This document shows, one piece after another, positions 33,275 through 45,029 of a DNA stretch of 64,000 nucleotides (its first letter is position 1; every line of letters begins with the position of its first letter). The notes under the pieces are model-generated. The model had not been told where the DNA came from. It did not search any database and saw nothing but the letters and a program-made list of their open reading frames with translations. The position numbers were made by a program, and so were the translations under genes. The stretch is from contig JXTB01000171.1 in NCBI GenBank assembly GCA_002914805.1, positions 541,391 through 605,390 of the forward strand, read 5' to 3'. The stretch comes from Parasponia andersonii (taxonomy: Eukaryota; Streptophyta; Magnoliopsida; Rosales; Cannabaceae).

Positions 33275-35040
33275 TATACTTTCTTGTGTGAAAAAAAAGC
33301 CGCTGACGAAGCTTTGCCCACCATCACTGCAGTGAAAAAATGCTTGAAGCTGAAGGTCAGCTCCTTCGGAAAACTCGGGTACTGTAAGGTTTTTTTGGCC
33401 AAACAACTCCGTCAGACCTCCTTTCACTACACTATCAGCACTGCTGGATTCATCTCGTCATCGCTATCATTTTTTGATCAGTCTCGGTTATTTCTCACTG
33501 CGAGTAGGAATTTCACCATTTTGGCCATTTTACTAAAGTTTCTAAAAAGTGATACTTTCATAATTATTTTTGTTAGTTAATTATTTTATCTGAGATAATT
33601 ATAAAAGTTGAAAGACGAGTAAAAATCATGAATAATTACGATTGTTAGGCGTTAAAACAATACCTAGAATTGCACTAATTTTCAAATAGAAAAGTGGACA
33701 TTTTTCTAAATATTTCAAAAAATTGATATTTTTGTAACTTTTAGATTTTGAAGCCCATTTAAGGCTGAAGACCATGAATCTGAATTCTAACTCCGAATTT
33801 GGATTCAATGAGGTCAAGAGATGAATTTTGGCATAAAATATGACTATGTTCTTAAGTGGCATGGAAATCAAAATTCGTGGCTCGTGAATAGTATCATTTT
33901 GCATGCCACGGGTCGGGTCCTGCATCGAGATCTACTGTTGACAAATTATAAGTCTAGGCTAATATTTTTGGGTACTCTGAATTCAACGGTGATCTCTTTA
34001 GGCTCCGATAAAAAAATTGCTTTTTAAAGTGGAGTTACCGGGATTCTGCAGTTGCCGTCAAACACCCAAGTGACCAGTGAGAGATTTTTCGAGCGTTGTT
34101 AGCTTGGTATTACTACCATATCGATGTACATATTTGGTTACTAGATTTTAATTTTGTTTAGATTTATAATTGCATTAAAATTTATTTATGAAAACTCGTG
34201 ATTTTACGATGATTTGATAAATTGTTGAAATGTGTCGTGTTATATTGGGATTAGACTGTATGGATTTTTATACTTATTTTTAAATTGTAATTATAGGGTA
34301 AAATAGTGGTGTACTACCGATGTTACAATAAATCATAGGGTAATACCAAGTGAGATTTTAAAGCATGATTTGATTCTTAGATGTATGATTATTGTGAATT
34401 ATTACATGTTGTACATAGCATAGTAATACACACTTGAGTTCTATTATTGTATCGCGGTATTTTTAGATCGCTGATGAGCTGCTACAGTACTAGTGAGAGA
34501 CCTAGGCCCTGTACAGGTTTTTACTGACACACCTTCAAGCAGTGTCAGGATGCTGAGTACCTCTACTACAGAGATATTAAAGAGCCGTGATGGGAGGATG
34601 AAAGCTCACTCTTATATCTTGTTGATGCACGATATTTACAGTTATGTGTTTTAATATTGGATTGAATATATGATTATTCTAGATTTCAATTATTCATAAA
34701 CTTGATTTATAAATAGATTTAATAGTACTAACCATATAGGTTTAAAAAATTACATTCATTCAAAAAGGTAATTGAATTCATACTGAGCATGTCAATGCCC
34801 ACCATTTTTTTCCACTCTAAGGTAGTGTTTGTTTTTTTTTAACTCCTAAATAGTGCTCAGTCTGACCTTGGAAACTCAAGAGCAGAGTAGTCAAGAGTTG
34901 GTTATCTTGTTGAATAATCAGTAACTCTGTAAATAACTCTATTTATTTACCTTGGCTTATATTAACACTTAAGGGCTCATTTCATAGACTCAGTCTGTAA
35001 AATTATTATGGATAGATTATGAGAATGCTGATGATGATAC
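33275..35040 (+). repeat. Partial 3' LTR of the Ty3/Gypsy element
   Basis: From GAAGCTTTGCCCACCATC onward this follows the 5' LTR (compare about 27313), through the GCATGCCACGGGTCGGGTCC stretch near 33900 and up to GAGAATGCTGATGATGAT near 35035. Both ends of the LTR are missing. Confidence 0.85.
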
Positions 35041-35552
35041 TACTTTTTTGTCCAAAGGACAACACTTGATCAAGGTGATCCGAACATCAGAAGCAAGATT
35101 TTGATTCCATCATGCAAATTCAAAATCAGTGGGGTGAACTATTATGCACATTTCTTGAACCCATTAAATAGTGATACATATAAGGAGCTAGTGACTACCA
35201 CTTGCAAATAAACATAAAACAACTTGGACATTGAGAAGATAAAATTCATTTAGAAACTTGCATTTGGTTAGGAGGAATTGATTAAAATTGAAAATGCTTT
35301 AGAGACAAACAAGGCAACTTGAATTAGCTATGTGCGAGGTTCGTAAAGTTGTTAGAATAAAAGAGAAGTATGAAGAACATTCAATTAGCTTAGTTAAATT
35401 AGTAGTGGATCCAAACAAATTATGAAAACTCTAAATTAGCAAACTATGGGATGATTAATTCAATTATAGAGTTTATAGAATATAATAGGTTGTTTTTTCT
35501 CTAGATGATTCTCTGTGGATCAATGCTTCTAGTTTGACAGGGAACACTAAAG
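35041..35552. other. Sequence between two LTR elements, not recognised
   Basis: About 510 bases without a long open frame. It forms the left flank of the Copia target site and ends in TAAAG, which pairs with CAAAG after the Copia 3' LTR. Short coding-like stretches (for example a frame with CEVRKVVRIKEKYEEHSISL near 35330) do not extend. Confidence 0.4.
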
Positions 35553-36019
35553 TGTTGAAAATTAACTTCTTTAAGCCTTTAAGAAGTGTTCTAAGCCCTT
35601 CAACATGAGACCCAATAATTTGGAGTTAGCCCAAGTACAAAGATCTTAAAAGAAGAAGTCTAAGTCTAAATTGAAGAAGCATTCCACCTAGAATCTTCTA
35701 GCACTAGCTAGATATTAGTTTTTTGTATGTGAATCATTTGATTACTTAGATTATTATTAGAAGTGTGTAGAAGAAAATATGTATGGCTTAAGGATTTTTG
35801 TAAATATTTATTTGTGTGGTTCTTATTATTTCTCATGCAGTATAAATGCCCCTCTTCATTTGAGTTCCAAGCATTAAGTAAGAAACAAAGTTTCTAGAGT
35901 TAAAAAAAGAAAGAAAGAAATATAGCTTCTAGTGAGTGAGTGAGCTTGAAGAGTGAAGTTGAGAATTTTCTCTTGTAAAAATATTTGAGTAAGTAATAAA
36001 GCTTATTTTATATCCAACA
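35553..36019 (+). repeat. 5' LTR of the Copia element
   Basis: It runs from TGTTGAAAATTAAC to TTATATCCAACA. A TATA box (TATAAATG) is at 35841. A GAGTGAGTGAGC run near 35934 lies in the presumed R/U5. It has the same length as the 3' LTR. Confidence 0.92.
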
Positions 36020-36022
36020 AAG

Positions 36023-36035
36023 TGGTATTAGAGCA
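36023..36035 (+). other. Primer-binding site of the Copia element
   Basis: TGGTATTAGAGCA starts three bases after the 5' LTR. It is one base away from the canonical tRNA-iMet complement TGGTATCAGAGCA. Confidence 0.8.
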
Positions 36036-36268
36036 ATATTGTGAGTTCTCATGAAATTCTAAGTATGCTCGATGGTTGCAGCTTTGACTGATTTTCTAAA
36101 TCAGAAAAGAATTCTTGAGATTGAGAATATTATCTATTTATTCCAAATATACTACTATAACATATCAAATCAAAGAGCTCAATGAGACGAAAATGAGTCT
36201 GAACGAGTCGTCGAAATTTTGCTATCATTACTGAGTCAACTCACCGAGTTAAGTCGAGTCAAAGCCGT

Positions 36269-36391
36269 TTGACCGAGCCGTTGGACTGTACTGTTGACTA
36301 CACCATCAGAGCTGTTGACCAAGCTATTGACTCGACTACTGACTAGTGTTGATTGTTGACCGAGTGTTGACTTTGACCTTTGATTTTGACC
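36269..36391 (+). promoter_or_regulatory. Cluster of eight W-box-like TTGAC(C/T) motifs
   Basis: TTGACC or TTGACT occurs at 36269, 36294, 36315, 36327, 36356, 36367, 36373 and 36386 on plus. It lies between the primer site and gag. TTGAC(C/T) is the core bound by plant WRKY factors. The cluster may simply be a degenerate tandem repeat of a GTTGACCGAG unit. A regulatory role is inference. Confidence 0.5.
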
Positions 36392-36479
36392 AGTCGATAT
36401 AAAGTCAATCTTAATATTTTTCGACGTTCTGGATCTATCCTTGTAGTCGAAATTTCTAAAAGCTCACTCTGTTAAGAGT

Positions 36480-37420
36480 TATGGCTATCAGTAGTTTAGC
36501 ATCTCTTCAAGTTCTACTGCTTCAAGGCAAAACTTTTATAATTGGACTATTAAAATCAAAGTTCTCCTTGGAGCACATGATGTTTGGTAAGTAGTAGAGA
36601 AAGGTTACGAAGAGCCAAGCGATGAGGCTATACTATCCTCAACACAAAAGGATAATTTAAAAGATTCAAGAAAGAGAGAAAAAAAAGCTCTCTTCCTCAT
36701 CTACCAGGCCTTAGATAACGACGGGTTTGAGAAAATCTCAAGTGCAGCCTCAGCTAAAGAAGCATGGGAGAAACTTCAAATTTCATATAAGAGAGAAGAA
36801 AAGGTTAAAAATGTTCGTCTTCAAATTCTAAGAGGAGAGTTTGATTTACTATACATGATGGAGACTAAGTTAGTTTCTGACTACTTTTCAAGAGTTTTAG
36901 CCATTTCAAATCAAATGAAGTGAAATGGTGAGAAACTTGAAAATGGTACGATCGTAGAAAAGATTCTTCAATTATTAGATCCAAAGTTCGAGAATATTAT
37001 TACTGTTATGAAAGAAACTAAAGATTTGAGAGCCATGATGATAGAACAACTCTTAGGGTTCTTTACAAGCTCATAAGGAAAAGAAAAAGAAGAAGCCAAA
37101 TTTTAAGGAGCAACTTCTAAAGACACAACTTACAAAGAAAGAAGATAGCCATTGTAGCGAAAGAAGTCAACGTAGTCATGGTAGAGGACAAGTCCGAGGA
37201 CAAGGACGTGATATAAGTCGAGGTCATGGATGAGGTTGGAATTCCAACAACAACCACAATTATCATATCAGTAATTTGGAAAGAGGAAAAAGCTCTACAA
37301 GAGGTCCTGGTAGAGATCGAATGAACTCAAGGCTTGAAAAGTCTCAAGATGAATGTTTCAATTGTCACAAGTTTGGCCATTATGCTGGAGAGTGTAGAGC
37401 ACCCAATAGCAGAATTGATG
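36480..37420 (+). pseudogene. gag region of the Copia element
   Basis: Stretches such as NWTIKIKVLLGAHDVW, EKGYEEPSDEAI, LIYQALDNDGFEKI and AKEAWEKLQISYKR are typical of the Copia gag (UBN2 family). At about 37350-37395 the nucleocapsid knuckle DECFNCHKFGHYAGECRAP has the CX2CX4HX4C spacing. Confidence 0.88.
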
Positions 37421-37489
37421 ATAAAGTCAATTACGTTGAAGTGAAAAGAGAAGAAAATGACACTGTGCTACTAGTATATAACAACAACA

Positions 37490-37640
37490 ATAGAGGACAA
37501 GACAACACATGGTATCTTGACACCGGTGCTAGCAATCATATGTGTGGGCATCGATCAATATTCGTGGAGCTTGATGAATTAATTAGTGAGAATGTTTCTT
37601 TTGGTGATGATTCAAAAGTAGCGGTAAAAGAAAAAGGTTA
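37490..37640 (+). pseudogene. Protease region of the Copia element
   Basis: NTWYLDTGASNHMCGHRSIF is the Copia protease active-site motif (W-x-x-D-x-G-A-S-x-H-M). It directly follows the knuckle and precedes integrase, as in all Copia elements. Confidence 0.88.
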
Positions 37641-38503
37641 AATTCTTATCTGCTTAAAAAATGGGGGCATCAATTTATTTCAAATGTTTATTATGTACCT
37701 ACAATGAAAATAAACATTTCGAATTTGGAACAACTCTCAGAGAAAGACTATGATATTCACTTGAAAGATTATAGTCTTTCTATAAGAGATAACAACAAGA
37801 ACTTGATTGCCAAGGTGCTTATGTCATGACATAGAATGTTCTTATTGAACATTCAAAATGATATGGCAAAATGTCTTAAAGCATGCTATAAGGATTCATC
37901 ATGGCTATGGCATTTAAGATTCGAGCATCTCAACTTCAGAAGACTAGAGGTACTATCCAAGAAAGAGATGGTGAGGGGCTTACCATGCATCAATCATCTT
38001 GATTAGCTTTGTGAAGGATGCTTATTCGGGAAGTAATTCAAGAAAAGCTTTCCAAAAGAGTCGAATTCAAGTACCCAGAAGCCACTAGAACTCGTATATA
38101 CAGATGTGTGCAGTCCTATCAAACCAAGTTCTTTTGGTAAGAGCAATTACTTCTTGCTCTTTATTGATGATTTCTCAAGAAAGACTTAGGTTTATTTTTT
38201 GAAGAAAAAATCAGAAGTCTTTGAAGCTTTCAAGAAGTTCAAGGCTGCCGTAGAGAAAGAAAGTGGTTTTCAGATTAAAGCCATGAGATCTGATAGAAGA
38301 GGATAATTCACTTCAAAGGAGTTCCAAGAATTCTGCAAAGCAAATGGAATTCGACGACCTTTAACTATTCCAAGATCCCCTCAATAGAATGGTATGGCAG
38401 AAAGGAAGAACCGGACCATCCTCAATATGGCTCAAAGCCTGCTGAAAAGTAAGTGACTACCCAAAGAATTCTGGGTAGAAGCTATTGCATGTACAGTTTA
38501 CTT

Positions 38504-39995
38504 TGTTACGAAATTAAGGTTTCAATCTTACTTACTCTTATTTTGAAGATAACAAATATTTGATTTAGTACTAATGATTTAACTTGAGTGTGTAGTGAAA
38601 TGGTATTAAAATTCTACCTTAAGTTAATCAAGGAATAAAGCGTGAAGATGGATGCATATGGACATATTAGAATCAAACTTGAAGATGAACAATCAAGATA
38701 CAAGATTGTGTCTAAATAGGGTATATTCATACTTAGTCTTGTATTTGATTTAGTTCATTGTACATAAATTCTCTTTGCATTGGCTCATACTTTCAAAAGA
38801 ATTCTCAATAATCTTTCAAATGATTTTTCAAACGAATCTTCAAAGAATTAGTTAAACTTTAAATCCATTGATTGTTTGAAAATAAATATCATTTCTAATC
38901 TAGCCCAAATATACTCAAAAGTACAATTTCTTAAAGTTAAAAATGTTTTTGAAAAAGGAAGTTTTAAAAAGGACCAAATTAGTTCAAACAAACAAAAAAC
39001 CCTTTGTTTCTGACTAATTTTGGTTGACCAGGCTTGGTCAAAAAAAATGAAGGCCAAAAATGGCCGTTGGAGCTGAACTGGCATTTAGGACTTCAATGGC
39101 TAGTTTTTTGGTAAGCCAAAATTCTGGCAGCAAGATACCAACGGTCGAAAACGGCTAGTTTTTGAAGATGCCTTTAAATAGAGCCAAGTTTGATGACTTA
39201 AAATGATAGAATATGAACCTACGTTGATACCCAATTAGTTTCTAAGTGCAAAAGCTCTCTTTTACTCAACTTTAACCTTGAAATCATATTGAGCCAATCT
39301 TAGAGTATTCATTGTGCATTGTTCTCAAATCTCCTAAGCCAAAATTGTATTAATTACTTTCTGAGGAGCATTTGTGTTTGGTGTTCACTCTTAATTATTG
39401 AAAACCATTGAGTGTGAGGTGAGGTTGGCATTGGATTCATAAACAACCTGATTTAGGTGAGGTTGCTACTGGAGTCATAAATAACCCTTGAGTTGGTGAG
39501 ATTGGCACCATTGTATAAACAATCCGTATAGGTGAGGTTGTCACCGGAGTCAAAACAATCCAAGGTTAGGCGTGATAGAGCCAGGGTCAAGACTATTGTA
39601 AAAGCTAGGGTGTGCCTGAGAAGAATTCACTCCGTTTGTAAAAGGGTCGGTCAAGTCCATAATCTTGATCCGATAGTGGAAAGCTCAAAGCAAGTTACCG
39701 AGGGCCGGGGACGTAGGCAAACCGTCGTATTTGTCGAAACTCATAAAAACCGAGCTTGCTCTTTCTCTATCCCTACACTATTTACTTTATTGCAATCTAT
39801 TTAATTGAGTGTTTGATATTTAATATGCTTAATATACTTGCTATTATTGGTATATGTTTGGCATTATTATTGATTTAGCTAAAAAGTTTTAAAATAGTGG
39901 TCTATGAACTTGAATAGTTGAAAATTTTCTTAAAATTTTTTAAAACCCAATCCACCCCTCTTGGGTTGTCAATCTTGGGCTCACAATAGCTAACA
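38504..39995 (+). repeat. 5' LTR of the gag-only element
   Basis: The start TGTTA and the end TAACA form the usual inverted terminal bases. It aligns with 43114 onward over almost its full length, for example CAAAAGAATTCTCAA and the AACGGTCGAAAACGGCTAG block. A TTTAAATAG TATA-like motif lies near 39173. Confidence 0.9.
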
Positions 39996-39997
39996 AT

Positions 39998-40009
39998 TGG
40001 TATTAGAGT
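39998..40009 (+). other. Primer-binding site of the gag-only element
   Basis: TGGTATTAGAGT starts two bases after the LTR end. It resembles the tRNA-iMet complement TGGTATCAGAGC with two differences. Confidence 0.7.
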
Positions 40010-40045
40010 TTGGTGCTCAATTTTTAAAGACTTAACCGTCTTGAG

Positions 40046-41218
40046 ATGACATACCCAAACAATTTTCAAAATCTTTCAAATGAGGGGTTTTTAACTAGAC
40101 CACCATTTTTTAATGGTATTGAGTACAATATTTGGAAAATCAAAATGCTTAAATTTATTAAATTTATGGGTGATGATTAATTGAATATTATTGTTCAAGG
40201 TCCATATATTCCTAGAAAAATAATTGATAATAAATTTTTTGAAAAAGAGTTTTATGAATATGATGATTTTGAAAAAATTATGTTTTCTAGGAATGGATGT
40301 GCTTTTAATTATTTGTTATATAGTATAGATGTAAATATTTATAATAGTGTTCAATTGGCTACTAATGCTCATGAAATGTTGAAAATGCTTGAAAGCTCAT
40401 ATGCCACCACAAGTCAAATAAAAGAAAGCGACGAAGAAGATGAGGAGAAAGATAAGGAAAAGAAAGTCACTACTCTCAAATCTTCCATGCAAGAAGAAGA
40501 AATCAAAGCTATTTGAGATGATAGCAATGATGATAATTTGGATGATAATATTGAAGAAGAAGTAAACAACATGTGCTTCATGACTATCGATAGTGAGGTA
40601 AAATCTCTTGAACTCGATAATGACTCACCTGATGATTTTAATGATAGTAGTGATGTTGAAAATGATAGTGATGAAGAAGAGTTATCATATAATAAACCAC
40701 TTGATGATTTTCATAAATTACATGATAACTACAAATTACTTGTTTTTAAAAATAGTGCTCTCAAGAAGCAATTATCTTTTTTATCAAAAGAACTTGAAGA
40801 ATTTTCAAACGAAAAGGAAGTTGTTTTGAATGGTGATTTATACGAATCCTTGAAAAATGAAAATGCTTCCTTAAAAGAAAAAGTTTTGGATTTAACCAAT
40901 ATTGTCCACAATTTCACCAACAGAAAGAAGAATTTTGATTCAATGCTTGGTGGACAAATATGTATTTTTGACAAAGGAGGTATAGGATACAAACCATTTG
41001 TAAAATAAAAGTAGCTCAAAAATTATTTTGTTAAAGCAACATTTAATGATAACTCAAAATATACATGTACTTATTGCAATAAAGATGGACATACTAGTTT
41101 TTCATTCTTTGTAAAGAAAAATGCATATTTTAATAGAAAACTAGCTTGGGTACCAACGAGTTCAAAGACTAACCCCCAAGGACCTAAAGTTATATGGGTA
41201 CCGAAAATCTATACTTGA
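40046..41218 (+). pseudogene. gag region of the gag-only element
   Basis: The opening TRPPFFNGIEYNIWKIKM matches the start of Copia gag (DUF4219/UBN2). It is followed by an acidic stretch rich in D and E (about 40420-40690), a coiled-coil-like part (LKKQLSFLSKELEEFSNEKE) and FDKGGIGYKPFVK. Near 41060 comes CTYCNKDGHTS, a half-preserved zinc knuckle. The layout resembles gag of SIRE-like Copia elements. There are a few breaks. Confidence 0.75.
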
Positions 41219-41219
41219 A

Positions 41220-43100
41220 TCTTTCTTACAGGAACAAGTAAGAAAGTGGGTGCTCTAAGAACTTGACCAATAACTTCACCAAGCTCTCAACTTTCACAAA
41301 GAAATAATGGTAGATATTTTCTTTTGGAGACAACACAAAAAGCAAGATCATGGGCATAAGTGATTTTGGAGAAAAGCATAAATGATGTTGTTGTAGGTTT
41401 GGTATTTAAGCTTGAATGATTGGAGCTTAACGATAAATCAAAAGATGATGATTAAGTCCAACCTCAACACAAAGAAGATGAAGAGCATTTGCAAGGATGG
41501 TATAGATGATTTTATTTGATTTATAATTGCTCATATATGATTCAAATTGCTTGCACAATGCATATTGCTTAAACTCTTATATTTGTGCAAATACTTAATA
41601 GTTTTTATATAACAAATACTATGCATAATTAATTGAATTATTTTATCTATATTGGTATTGTATTTGAATTCAAAATGATGCATTACATGAATTCAATGTT
41701 TACACTTTGTAACTTTATCATTTTGTATTTTAACGCTTGATTTTTTTTATGAGAACAATTGTTTTTTATGAATATCACATATAAGATTCTCATTAGCTTT
41801 CAAAATATGCTTTGTTATGTTTTATCTTTTCTGAGTTGTTTAAATTTAGATAACATATCATGTTTGGATTAGATACTTGTTATTAGTTGCTTAGTCATAT
41901 TTTTACTTTACATTTGTTAATTGGTATCAATCTTATCTTTCATGTTTACGCAACTTTTTGAATGATATCAAAAAGAGAAGGATATGTTTTTGATTTAAAT
42001 TATTTCAATTAGAATCAAGTTAGTCATTTTATCTTTGATTTATTATTTTACTTGGTATCAACTTGGCATAATTTTTCAAAATACAATTGGTATCTTTTGG
42101 CATACCTTTAATTAGCATCAAATTTGGTTATTATATTTCTTCAAATATAATTGGTAATTGTTTTAAAAAATAATTGGTATCCATAATTGATGTCTCTCAT
42201 ATATGATTAATCTTTTCTTACTTTGATATTGATAATTTGATCATGATTCATATATTGAGGGGGAGCATATTGATGATTTGCTTGTGCTAAATTCGTCATT
42301 ATCATTTTTCCATGAATTTTATGCTCTCTGTAATTTGATGAAAATGAAAGAAAGGAAATTATTTCACTATTATGCTTTAATAACTTTAGATTTCTCCTAT
42401 GCTTTATGATGATTACACTTAGAAAATTTATTTTTAATAAGTGAAATATTAAGATTTAGAGCTTTTGATTATCTTGATGTGATGAAACTTTCTACTTGGA
42501 ATATGCTATACTTCTCATACTCTTTGGCATCACATTGTTGTTCAATCTTATGTTTGACATTGTTATTCTTATTTTGAAGATTGTTCAATCCTAGCTTCCT
42601 CCATATCTCCATATTGCTTAACTTGTCATATTATTTTTTACATGAGGAGAAAATTATTTGAGTATTACTCTTTTATATACTTTTGTCATGAATTCAAATG
42701 GAGAATGTAGTATAGTGAATTCATACAGGGAGAATCTTATTTTAAAGATAAATTAGTTTTTATGCAATATCTAGTTTGATATTTGCCTCTATCTTTTTAA
42801 TGATGTCAAAAGGGGGAGAATAATGTTGATTTATGAATATGAAGAGAAAAGATTCATTTATGAGTGTGCATAGTTTAAGGCAGAGAACTTTGTTTAGCAC
42901 ACATTTCTAATTTTCTCACAATATGTTTATGATGCTTAATTGAGTTAAAAAGGGGGAGCAAGTCTCTTTAACTTTCTCAAGCATATTTTGAGATGGAGCT
43001 TAAAATATGGTAAGGAATAAGATAAACTTGTCAAATTGTATACTTTAATATCTTTATTTCATATTTTCTTTTATCTCATAAATCAATGTTTGTCATCATC
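41220..43100 (+). other. Non-coding interior of the gag-only element
   Basis: This 1.9-kb AT-rich stretch lies where pol would be expected. There is no open frame with an enzyme motif. G-rich purine runs (GAGGGGGAGC near 42258, AAAGGGGGAGAAT near 42810, AAAAAGGGGGAGCAAG near 42947) recur, resembling old or extra polypurine tracts. The last one used is probably 43101-43113 (AAAAAGAGAGAGA). Confidence 0.6.
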
Positions 43101-43113
43101 AAAAAGAGAGAGA
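43101..43113 (+). other. Polypurine tract of the gag-only element
   Basis: AAAAAGAGAGAGA lies directly before the TGTTAGG start of the right LTR at 43114. Confidence 0.75.
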
Positions 43114-44528
43114 TTGTTAGGAAATTAAGGTGTCAATCTTACTCTTATTTTGAAGATAACAAATATTTGATTGAGTACTAATGATTTAACTTGAGTGTGT
43201 AGTGAAATGGTATTAAAGTTCTACCTCAAGTTAATCAATGAATAAAGCTTGAAGATAAACAATCAAGATACAAGATCGTGTCTAGATAGGGTATATTCAT
43301 ACTTAGTCTTATATTTAATTTAGTTCATTGCATATAAATTCTTTTTGCATTGGCTCATACTTTCAAAAGAATTCTCAAAAATCTTTCAAATGATTTTTCA
43401 AACGAATCTTCAAAGAATTTGTTAAACTTTAAATCCATTGATTGTTTAAAAATAAATATCATTTCTAATCTAGCCCAAATATACTCAAAAGTACATTTTC
43501 TTAAAGTTAAAAATGTTTTGGAAAAAAAAAGTTTTAAAAACGACTAAATTAGTTCAAAGAAAAAAAATACCCTTTGTTTCTGACTGATTTTGGTCGACCA
43601 GGTTTGGTCGACCAAAATGAAGGCCAAAAATGGCCATTGGAGCTGAACTGGCATTCAGGACTCCAACGGCTAGTTTTTTGGTCGACCAAAATTCTGGAAG
43701 CAAGATACAAACGGTCGAAAACGGCTAGTTTTTGAAGATGCTTTTAAATAGAGCCAAGTTTGATGACTTAAAATGATAGAATATGAACCTACATTGATAC
43801 CCAATTAGTTTCTAAGGGTGAAAGCTCTCTTTTACTCAACTTTAACCTTGAAATCATATTGAGCCAATCTTAGAGCATTCATTGTGCATTGTTCTCAAAT
43901 CTCCTAAGCCAAAGTTGTATTAATTACTTTGTGGGGAGAATTTGTGTTTGATGTTCACTCTTATTTATTAAAAAATCATTGAATGTGAGGTAAGGTTGGC
44001 ACTGGATTCATAAACAACTTGATTTAGGTGAGATTGCCACCAGAGTCATAAACATCCTGTGAGTTGGTGAGACTGACACCATGGTCTAAACAATCTGTAT
44101 AGGTGAGGTTGTCAACAGAGTCAAAACAATCCAAGATTAGGCGTGATAGAGCCAGAGTCAAGACTATTGTAAAGGCTAGGGTGTGCCTAAAAAGAATTCA
44201 CCCCGTTTGTAAAAGGGTCGGTCAAGCCCATAATCTTGATCCGATAGTGGAAAGCTCAAAGCAAGCTGCCGAGGGCCTGAGACGTAGGCAAACTGTCGTG
44301 TTTGTCGAACCTTATAAAAACCGAGTTTGTACTTTCTCTATCCCTACACTCTTTACTTTATTGCAAGCTATTTAATTGAGTGTTTTATATTTAGTGCACT
44401 TAATATACTTGCTATTATTGGTATATGTTTGGCATTATTGTTGATTTAGCTAAAAAGTTTTAAAATAGTGGTCTATGATTTTGAATAGTTGAAAAATTTC
44501 TTAAAACATTTTAAAACCCAATTCACTC
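43114..44528 (+). repeat. 3' LTR of the gag-only element, incomplete
   Basis: It is collinear with 38504-39995 from TGTTAGGAAATTAAGG to TTTTAAAACCCAATTCAC. The terminal part of the LTR is absent and Copia integrase sequence resumes at once. It contains three perfect TGGTCGACCA palindromes (43591, 43605 and 43679). Confidence 0.88.
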
Positions 44529-45029
44529 TAATAAGAAGTGTGTGGGGAAAGACACCACAAGAAGCATGGAGTAGAAAGAAGCCTGGGATCTCCTACTTGA
44601 GAGTGTTTCAAAGCATAGCCTATGTGTATGTACCAGACGAACATAGAACTAAGCATGATGATAAAAGTGAGAAGCTCATTTTCATCGGCTATGACACTAA
44701 CTCCAAAGGATATAAGTTATATAATCCCAACAATAGAAAAGTAATTATCAGCCGAGAAGTAATATTCAATGAAGAAAGTGAATGGGACTTTGGTTCTCAA
44801 ACAAATGACTGCAATTTCTTACCACAATTTGAAGATGTAGAAACACTAGTAAAGCATGTAAGAGAATTCCATCAAGAGGCTATTACTCCACCTTCCTCAC
44901 CAATATCATCCACTCATGAAGATTCACCTCGATTTTTCTTAATTAAGAGGCATGAAGAACGTACGAGAATTTTGAAGATCTATATAAGGTGACTGATAGA
45001 CTTAAAATCCTTACTCTATTTTGACATTT

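Larger units (their letters stand above)
27040..35040 (+). mobile_element. Ty3/Gypsy element, chromovirus-like, decayed
   Basis: The 5' LTR (27040-29168) is followed by a tRNA-iMet-type primer site, gag, protease, RT-RNase H and integrase in Ty3/Gypsy order, then a partial 3' LTR (about 33275-35040). The long LTRs, the GTGACA end and the primer site suggest the Del/Tekay group of chromoviruses, but no chromodomain is visible. The element is heavily broken (more than ten disruptions) and its 3' end is incomplete, so no target duplication can be read. The two LTRs differ at about 15% in a sampled block, making it the oldest dated insertion in the window. Confidence 0.85.
38504..44528 (+). mobile_element. 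Gag-only LTR retrotransposon (TR-GAG type) nested in Copia integrase
   Basis: The left LTR is 38504-39995 (1492 bp, TGTTACGAAATTAAGG to CAATAGCTAACA), then comes a tRNA-iMet-like primer site (TTGGTATTAGAG), a gag-like region, about 1.9 kb without coding sequence, a polypurine tract and the right LTR (43114-about 44528). No protease, integrase, RT or RNase H is visible in the 3.1-kb interior. That organisation fits TR-GAG elements described in plants, which depend on enzymes of other elements. The LTRs differ at about 6% in a 225-base block, less than the host Copia LTRs, as nesting requires. Gag and the right LTR are incomplete (a few breaks). Confidence 0.82.
37880..44990 (+). pseudogene. 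Integrase region of the Copia element, split by a nested insertion
   Basis: The left part (37880-38503) shows the GAG-pre-integrase motif WHLRFEHLNFRRL and core motifs LELVYTDVCSPIKPSSFGK and FLLFIDDFSRK, up to WVEAIACTVYF. The right part (44529-44990) shows WGKTPQEAWSRKKPGISYLR and KLIFIGYDTNSKGYKLYNP. The nested LTR element lies between them. The parts are listed as they stand and are not joined. Confidence 0.87.

Noticed and set aside
39532-39804. Open frame of 90 codons on plus, also found at 44103-44375
   Set aside because: Both copies lie at the same place in the two LTRs of the gag-only element. Conservation follows from the LTR duplication and no protein motif is visible.
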